Part shown: positions 60,088 to 64,000 of the stretch, piece by piece
Layout of the letters: the number at the start of each line of letters is the position of its first letter
Numbering within the stretch: the stretch's first letter is position 1
Assembly: GCF_026343335.1 (NCBI RefSeq)
Contig: NZ_JAPELX010000001.1
Span: 6,944,001 to 7,008,000 of the forward strand
Source of the DNA: Streptomyces sp. NBC_00078
GTDB taxonomy: Bacteria > Actinomycetota > Actinomycetes > Streptomycetales > Streptomycetaceae
Direction: 5' to 3'
Length of the DNA: 64,000 nucleotides
The notes under the pieces: generated by a model
What the model saw: the letters and a program-made list of their open reading frames with translations, nothing else
Databases searched by the model: none
Told to the model about the DNA's origin: nothing
Translations under genes and position numbers: made by a program

Positions 60088-60231
60088 CGTGCGTTCTCCC
60101 CAGCGGATACGGATTCGGAGTCGGGGTGTGTGACGAACATGGGTCAGTAAATGCGCCCGCTCCTGATTCATAGCACCCCCGTTCTTCGCGGACACACTCA
60201 CCGCGGACCGCCGTGGACAACGGCCGACGGA

Positions 60232-60257
60232 GTGTTGTCTCGCCGGCGAGACAACAC
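60232..60257. promoter_or_regulatory. Cluster operator palindrome, copy 3 (26 bp, perfect)
   Basis: A perfect 26-bp inverted repeat with core TGTCTCGCCGGCGAGACA at 60236-60253 and matching GTGT/ACAC flanks. It lies between the divergent luciferase-like gene (start 60087) and mbtH (start 60310), so may control both. Confidence 0.8.
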
Positions 60258-60309
60258 GCACGATGGACACGTCCTTCGGGAAATCAGGTTTCGTTCACAC
60301 AGGAGAGCC

Positions 60310-60537
60310 GTGGCCAATCCGTGCGAAGACGAGGACGGCGTTCATCTGGTCCTGGTCAACGGCGAGGAGCAGTACTCGCTGTGGCCGGCGTCCCATGCCG
60401 TGCCCGCCGGCTGGTCGGTCGCGCACGGCGCGGACACGCGGGCGAACCGTCTTGAACACGTGTCCGCGCACTGGTCGGACATGCGGCCTGCCAGCCTGCG
60501 AGAGCGGAACGATGACGTGCGAGAGGTGGTCAGGTGA
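60310..60537 (+). CDS. MbtH-family protein
   Basis: A 75-residue NRPS chaperone that binds adenylation domains. All markers are present: CEDEDGVHLVLVNGEEQYSLWPASHAVPAGW and DMRPASLRERN. The GTG start has CACAGGAGAGCC upstream, the same leader as at 43520. Its stop overlaps the start of the PCP gene (GTGA). Implies that at least one active adenylation domain is encoded nearby, probably to the right of the window. Confidence 0.92.
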   Translation: MANPCEDEDGVHLVLVNGEEQYSLWPASHAVPAGWSVAHGADTRANRLEHVSAHWSDMRPASLRERNDDVREVVR

Positions 60538-60791
60538 CGGTCGACAGCGGGTTCCGTAACCCCATGGACGAGCTGGTGGTCGGCAAGGTGCGGGAGCTTC
60601 TGGGGAATCCGGACATTGGCGTCGGCGACGACTTCCTGGCCGTCGGCGGAAACTCCATCATCGCCGTCCGCCTCGGCCAGGCCCTTCGCCAGGAGCTCGG
60701 GATATCCAGGATCACGGGCATTATCCTCAAGAACCCGTTGCTCAGCGACCTCAGTGACGTGCTGAGCGGACTGGTCGGCGAGGCGTCCTGA
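60534..60791 (+). CDS. Stand-alone peptidyl carrier protein
   Basis: An 85-residue PCP with the phosphopantetheine site S41 in FLAVGGNSIIAVRL. Normal four-helix length and GGNS motif (NRPS type). GTG start coupled to mbtH by GTGA. No adenylation domain is attached, so it is loaded in trans. The following 178 bp to 60970 contain nothing recognised. Confidence 0.88.
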   Translation: MTVDSGFRNPMDELVVGKVRELLGNPDIGVGDDFLAVGGNSIIAVRLGQALRQELGISRITGIILKNPLLSDLSDVLSGLVGEAS

Positions 60792-60969
60792 CCATGTCGT
60801 GACGGTCGCGTCCGGCCCATATGTTCGCGGTTCGGTGACAGCGCCCTCGGTCAACGGCGCTTCGACCTCTTCTGGAAATCGGCGTCATCCCATTCCAGCC
60901 CGTTTGATGTCGTCGCGGGCTCACGTGGCCGACTTTTTCCAGACTTGACAGATCGGTTGGAGTTCCTTC

Positions 60970-62298
60970 GTGCCCGGAATGCCGTACAACAGTGTTCAGG
61001 TGATGTCGGATTCAGACGGTAATGCCTCGACCGGAGGTAATTCGCGAACGGTCGCCGCATCGTCGGCGCAGCGACGGATGTATTTCTCCTGGATCCTGCG
61101 GCCAGATGACACCGCCGACATCTGGAAGGCTGTGCTGAGCGTCGGCGGCGACCTCTCCATCGACCGCCTCGAGCGGGCGCTCATGGTGCTGTACCGCCGG
61201 CATGGCGCGCTCCGCACGACGTACCTCGAACGGGACGCCGAAGTCCTTCAGGTGGTGCGAGACGCCGACGCATGCGACGAGCGATTGTGGCAGCGGTTGC
61301 ACGAGGAGCCGGGGCTCCTGGCGTTCACTTCATACGGCGTCGCGGAGTGCACCGTCGAGTCGACGCTGGGGGAGATCGGCGGGCAGCCGCGGCAGGTGGC
61401 CGGACGCGCGGCCGGCACTTCGAGGCTCTACATCGTCGATGACCAACTCCAGCTGCTGCCGCCGTTGTTCACCGGTGAGGTGTGCATCGGCGGGCTCGGC
61501 GTCGGTCAGGGGTATGCGGGGCAGCCGGCGTACACCAGCGAGCGGTTCGTCGCCGACCCGTTCAGCCCGCTCCCGGGGCAGCGGATGTATCGCACCGGAG
61601 ACAAGGGCCGGTTGCGGGCCGACGGGCAGCTGGAGTTCCTGGGGCGGGTCGACGACCAGGTCAAGGTCCGGGGCGTGCGGGTGGAACCGGGCGAAGTGGA
61701 GGCCGCGTTGCTCGGCCACCCGGGTGTGGCCCGCGCCGCAGTCGTCGCCACCGGCGAGGGCACGCGGAAGGCGAAGCTGGTGGCGTGTGTCGTGCTGGAG
61801 GACGCCGGCGGGGACGCGGCGACCACCGCGGGCGTGCGGGAGTTTCTGCGGGACCGGCTGCCGTCCGCGATGCTGCCGGACCGGGTCGAGCTGCTCGACG
61901 CCTTCCCGATCACGGCGAACGGCAAGTTGGATTGCCGGGCGTTGGCGGCGCGGATGGCGTCGAGCGATCCACCAGCGGGCGTCAGGCCGTTGGCTGCCGG
62001 GCCGTCGAGCGCGGAGCCTGCCGTCGCATCGCCGGCCGACACCCGGGCCCGGCAGCTGTGCGAGATCGTGGCCGATGTCCTGGACCTGCCGGAGGCGGGT
62101 CTCGACGACGGCTTCTTCGCCCTCGGCGGGACATCGCTGCTCGCCATGCAGCTGACCAGCCGGGTCCGCAGCGTCATGGGGCGCGAGTTGAGCATCCGCG
62201 TGGTCTTCGACGCGACGTCGCTGCGGGACATCGCGGCGCGGCTCGGGGCCGCCGAGAGCAGTGCCCGGCCGGTGCTGCAGCGCAGGGGGACCTCGTGA
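60970..62298 (+). CDS. Internally deleted NRPS module (C fragment, A C-terminal part, PCP)
   Basis: A 442-residue single frame. Residues 30-110 match the first 80 residues of a condensation domain (SSAQRRMYFSW, LMVLYRRHGALRTTY) but HHxxxDG is missing. It jumps directly into an adenylation domain at motif A5 (SYGVAECTV, 121-129), then A6/A7 (YRTGD 207-211), A8 (GRVDDQVKVRGVRVEPGEVE, 225-244) and A10 (NGKLD 318-322). A complete PCP follows with S389 in LGGTSLL. A1-A4 with the P-loop and most specificity residues are gone, so it cannot adenylate. The frame and carrier are intact, so the PCP may still serve. GTG 60970 is the likeliest start; ATG 61012 is an alternative. Confidence 0.8.
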   Translation: MPGMPYNSVQVMSDSDGNASTGGNSRTVAASSAQRRMYFSWILRPDDTADIWKAVLSVGGDLSIDRLERALMVLYRRHGALRTTYLERDAEVLQVVRDADACDERLWQRLHEEPGLLAFTSYGVAECTVESTLGEIGGQPRQVAGRAAGTSRLYIVDDQLQLLPPLFTGEVCIGGLGVGQGYAGQPAYTSERFVADPFSPLPGQRMYRTGDKGRLRADGQLEFLGRVDDQVKVRGVRVEPGEVEAALLGHPGVARAAVVATGEGTRKAKLVACVVLEDAGGDAATTAGVREFLRDRLPSAMLPDRVELLDAFPITANGKLDCRALAARMASSDPPAGVRPLAAGPSSAEPAVASPADTRARQLCEIVADVLDLPEAGLDDGFFALGGTSLLAMQLTSRVRSVMGRELSIRVVFDATSLRDIAARLGAAESSARPVLQRRGTS

Positions 62299-63701
62299 CG
62301 GCGGCCGGAACCCGGCCGCGGACCGGGTTCCTGTTTCCGGGGCAGAGCTCTGAGTACGTCGGCATGGGCGTCGAGCTGCATCGCGAGCACGCGTTGTTCC
62401 GCGCGGGCATCGACCGGCACGCCGATCAGTTCCGCCGGCTCACCGGCGTCGGTCCGCTCGACGTGTTCGCCGACCCGGCCGCCCAGACTCGGGCCGAGCT
62501 GCTCCAGCCCGCGGTCTTTCTGCTGCAGGTCGCGTTGGCGGAGTTCTGGACCTCGTGCGGGGTGTGGCCGGACGCGGTGGTCGGCCACAGTCTCGGTGAA
62601 TACGCGGCCGCCTGTGTGGCGGGGGTCTTCGGCGTCGAGGAAGGGCTCGAACTCGTCAGCGCCCGCGGCCTGGCCTTCGCGGCCGTGCCCGGCGCCGGAC
62701 GGATGGTCGCCGTGGGCGGTCCTGACCCGGCGGAGCTGGAACGCATGGTCGCGGCACAGGGCGGCGCGGCGTCGGTGGCCGCGTACAACGCCCCGGAGCG
62801 GATCGTCGTCTCGGGGACCGACACAGCGATGGGGGAGTTGGCGGCGGCGTTCGAGCGGCGAGGCTGGCTGACGATCCCGCTGGAGACCACCCACGCCTTC
62901 CACTCGGCGCTGGTCGCCCCGGCCGTCCCCGCGCTGGTCGCGGCGGCGGGCCGGATCCGGCACCGGGCCCCGGCCGTGCCGCTGGCGCTGAACCTCACCG
63001 GGGGCTGGGCCGCGGGCGGAGAGCTCGGAGCGGAGTACTGGGGCCGGCAGCTCACCTCACCGGTCAGGTTCATGGCGGGAGTCCGGGCACTGATGGACAG
63101 CGGCTGCACGGCCTTCTTGGAGGTGGGGCCCGGACGGACGCTGACCACGGCCGGCCGGGCGCAGAGCGACGGGAACGAGCTCTGGCTGGCGGGGTTGTCG
63201 CCTCGGACACCGGATTCGGCGACGGCTCTGGAGCACCTGACTCGGTTGGAGGAGGCGGGGATTCCGGTCGACTGGGTGAGGTACCACGCGCCGTTCCGTG
63301 CGGCGGGGCGGACGGTCGGTGATCGGCCGGGAGCGGATCGGCCGGCTCCGGCGCCGTCCACCGAGCTGCCGTTCCGGATCGAGCGGGTCGTGATCCACGA
63401 GTCGGCGAGCGCTGCGGGGTCCGGAGTCGCGGTGGTCCGGCACCGGGTGGGCGAGACGGCGCGAGAGGTCGTCGACGTCTCGGTCGTCGACGACGCAGGC
63501 CGGCCGGTCGTCGAGGTCTTCGGGCTCGAACTCGGGGCGGGGACCGGTGAGGAGGCGGGCGGGCCGGACCAGCTCTCGCCTGAGGAGGCGGAGCGGCTGC
63601 TGGCCTCGCTCGACGCGCTGACCGAGGACCAGTTGCACGCCCTCCTGCCTCTGTGGGCAGGCCCAGGCGCTTCCACCCCCGTCGGATCGACCGAGGAGTG
63701 A
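62295..63701 (+). CDS. Trans-acting acyltransferase (AT) with residual DH-like segment and linker
   Basis: A 468-residue protein. The AT domain is residues 8-300: FLFPGQSSEY, catalytic S99 in GHSLGEYAAA, and H203 in HAFH (200-203), the form linked with malonyl-CoA selection. Residues about 350-415 (LPFRIERVVIHESASAAG, VVDVSVVDDAGRPVVEVFGL) resemble the last strands of a PKS dehydratase hot-dog, without its active site. The tail SPEEAERLLASLDALTEDQL (428-447) is like that of the carrier protein at 43585. The GTG overlaps the preceding stop (GTGA). Looks like a PKS module with internal deletions. Confidence 0.85.
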   Translation: MTAAGTRPRTGFLFPGQSSEYVGMGVELHREHALFRAGIDRHADQFRRLTGVGPLDVFADPAAQTRAELLQPAVFLLQVALAEFWTSCGVWPDAVVGHSLGEYAAACVAGVFGVEEGLELVSARGLAFAAVPGAGRMVAVGGPDPAELERMVAAQGGAASVAAYNAPERIVVSGTDTAMGELAAAFERRGWLTIPLETTHAFHSALVAPAVPALVAAAGRIRHRAPAVPLALNLTGGWAAGGELGAEYWGRQLTSPVRFMAGVRALMDSGCTAFLEVGPGRTLTTAGRAQSDGNELWLAGLSPRTPDSATALEHLTRLEEAGIPVDWVRYHAPFRAAGRTVGDRPGADRPAPAPSTELPFRIERVVIHESASAAGSGVAVVRHRVGETAREVVDVSVVDDAGRPVVEVFGLELGAGTGEEAGGPDQLSPEEAERLLASLDALTEDQLHALLPLWAGPGASTPVGSTEE

Positions 63702-63706
63702 CACTC

Positions 63707-64000
63707 ATGACTGACTACGACCTCCGGAAGAAACTGGAGGCGGCGCTTCGGGCACGGGCCGGGCAGGCGCGCACCGAGCATGCGCTCTCGTACGCGCAGA
63801 GTTCGATGCTGATGCTGCATCAGATGGACCCGGACAGCGCGTCCTACAACGTCGCCCTCACCGCCCGGTTCACCGGCGGATTCGACGCCGCCGCGTTCCA
63901 CGGCGCGCTGCAGTCGCTCGTCGGGCGGCACGCGGCGCTGCGCACCACCTTCAGCCGGGCGGGCACGGACGACCGGGACGGCACCACCGGCCGTCAGACC
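63707..64000 (+). CDS. NRPS, start of a condensation domain (runs off the right edge)
   Basis: The first 98 codons of a larger NRPS. After a 20-residue helical leader (DYDLRKKLEAALRARAGQ) comes the opening of a condensation domain, LSYAQSSMLMLHQMDPDSASYNVALTARF and ALQSLVGRHAALRTTFSRAG. ATG 63707 lies 5 bp after the AT stop. The leader could dock with the helical tail of the AT or carrier protein. Length and specificity lie outside the window. Confidence 0.88.
   Translation, partial: MTDYDLRKKLEAALRARAGQARTEHALSYAQSSMLMLHQMDPDSASYNVALTARFTGGFDAAAFHGALQSLVGRHAALRTTFSRAGTDDRDGTTGRQT

Noticed and set aside
60792..60969. Gene in the gap between the PCP and the NRPS fragment
   Set aside because: No start with a ribosome-binding site and no coding-like frame could be supported in 178 bp.
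1..64000. tRNA or rRNA genes
   Set aside because: No cloverleaf with a GGTTCGAATCC-type T-arm and no rRNA-like stretch was noticed by eye; a tRNA scan was not run.

Overview
The window looks like a Streptomyces (or close actinomycete) chromosome segment. GC is high, third codon positions are almost always G or C, GTG and TTG starts are frequent, start/stop overlaps of the ATGA and GTGA type are common, and the gene families (PucR, TerD, SpoIIE-type PP2C, the large 'DNA repair ATPase', DUF4142, MbtH/NRPS) are typical of the group. All function calls come from reading motifs in the sequence; no database search was run.

Region 1 (1-19,200) is an unassigned biosynthetic cluster. A flavin monooxygenase and an ABC exporter sit at the left. 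A long, tightly overlapping minus-strand operon (13,152 down to 2,396) encodes two DegT-type PLP aminotransferases, a UbiA prenyltransferase, an FAD amine-oxidase-like enzyme, two AMP-forming acyl ligases, a methyltransferase and an unusually long CaiB-type CoA transferase. A divergent plus-strand operon (13,330-19,113) encodes two Gfo/Idh/MocA oxidoreductases, a sugar isomerase-like TIM barrel, an M20 hydrolase, an Ldh-type dehydrogenase and a small unknown protein. It ends at a strong terminator. The set suggests an amino-sugar or aminocyclitol unit joined to an acyl/prenyl part.

Region 2 (19,200-43,300) is mostly housekeeping and stress genes: an EF-hand protein, a nucleotide-sugar dehydrogenase, a small secreted protein, a PucR regulator divergent from a YqiJ-like/flotillin/giant AAA ATPase operon, an ArsB/NhaD-type transporter, a CBS protein, TerD, a peroxiredoxin with divergent TetR, MarR, DUF4142, an SpoIIE-type phosphatase and a ClC chloride channel. 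It is littered with gene remnants (hemolysin III, galactose oxidase, SRPBCC, ABC ATPase, TetR, UspA). Two families of inverted repeats look like local regulons.

Region 3 (43,350-64,000, running off the right edge) is the most interesting part: an NRPS/acyl-carrier cluster built around a hydrazine-forming cassette. An amino-acid N-hydroxylase, a DadA-type FAD oxidase and a cupin/methionyl-tRNA-synthetase fusion are encoded back to back. This is the enzyme trio known to make hydrazinoacetic acid from N6-hydroxylysine and glycine. It is followed without gaps by an acyl-ACP ligase, an ACP, a GNAT acyltransferase and a C45-type Ntn-hydrolase, and preceded by an acyl-CoA-dehydrogenase homologue. 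That layout suggests the hydrazine is loaded on the ACP, N-acylated, oxidised and later deprotected or transferred. A 2-oxoacid dehydrogenase E1alpha/E1beta/E2 set, a KASIII-like acyltransferase, a luciferase-like monooxygenase, MbtH, free carrier proteins, an internally deleted NRPS module, a trans-acting AT and the start of a condensation-domain NRPS follow. Three copies of an 18-26 bp palindrome (core TGTCTCGCYGGCGAGACA) precede the transcription units and probably bind one pathway regulator, which is not in the window.
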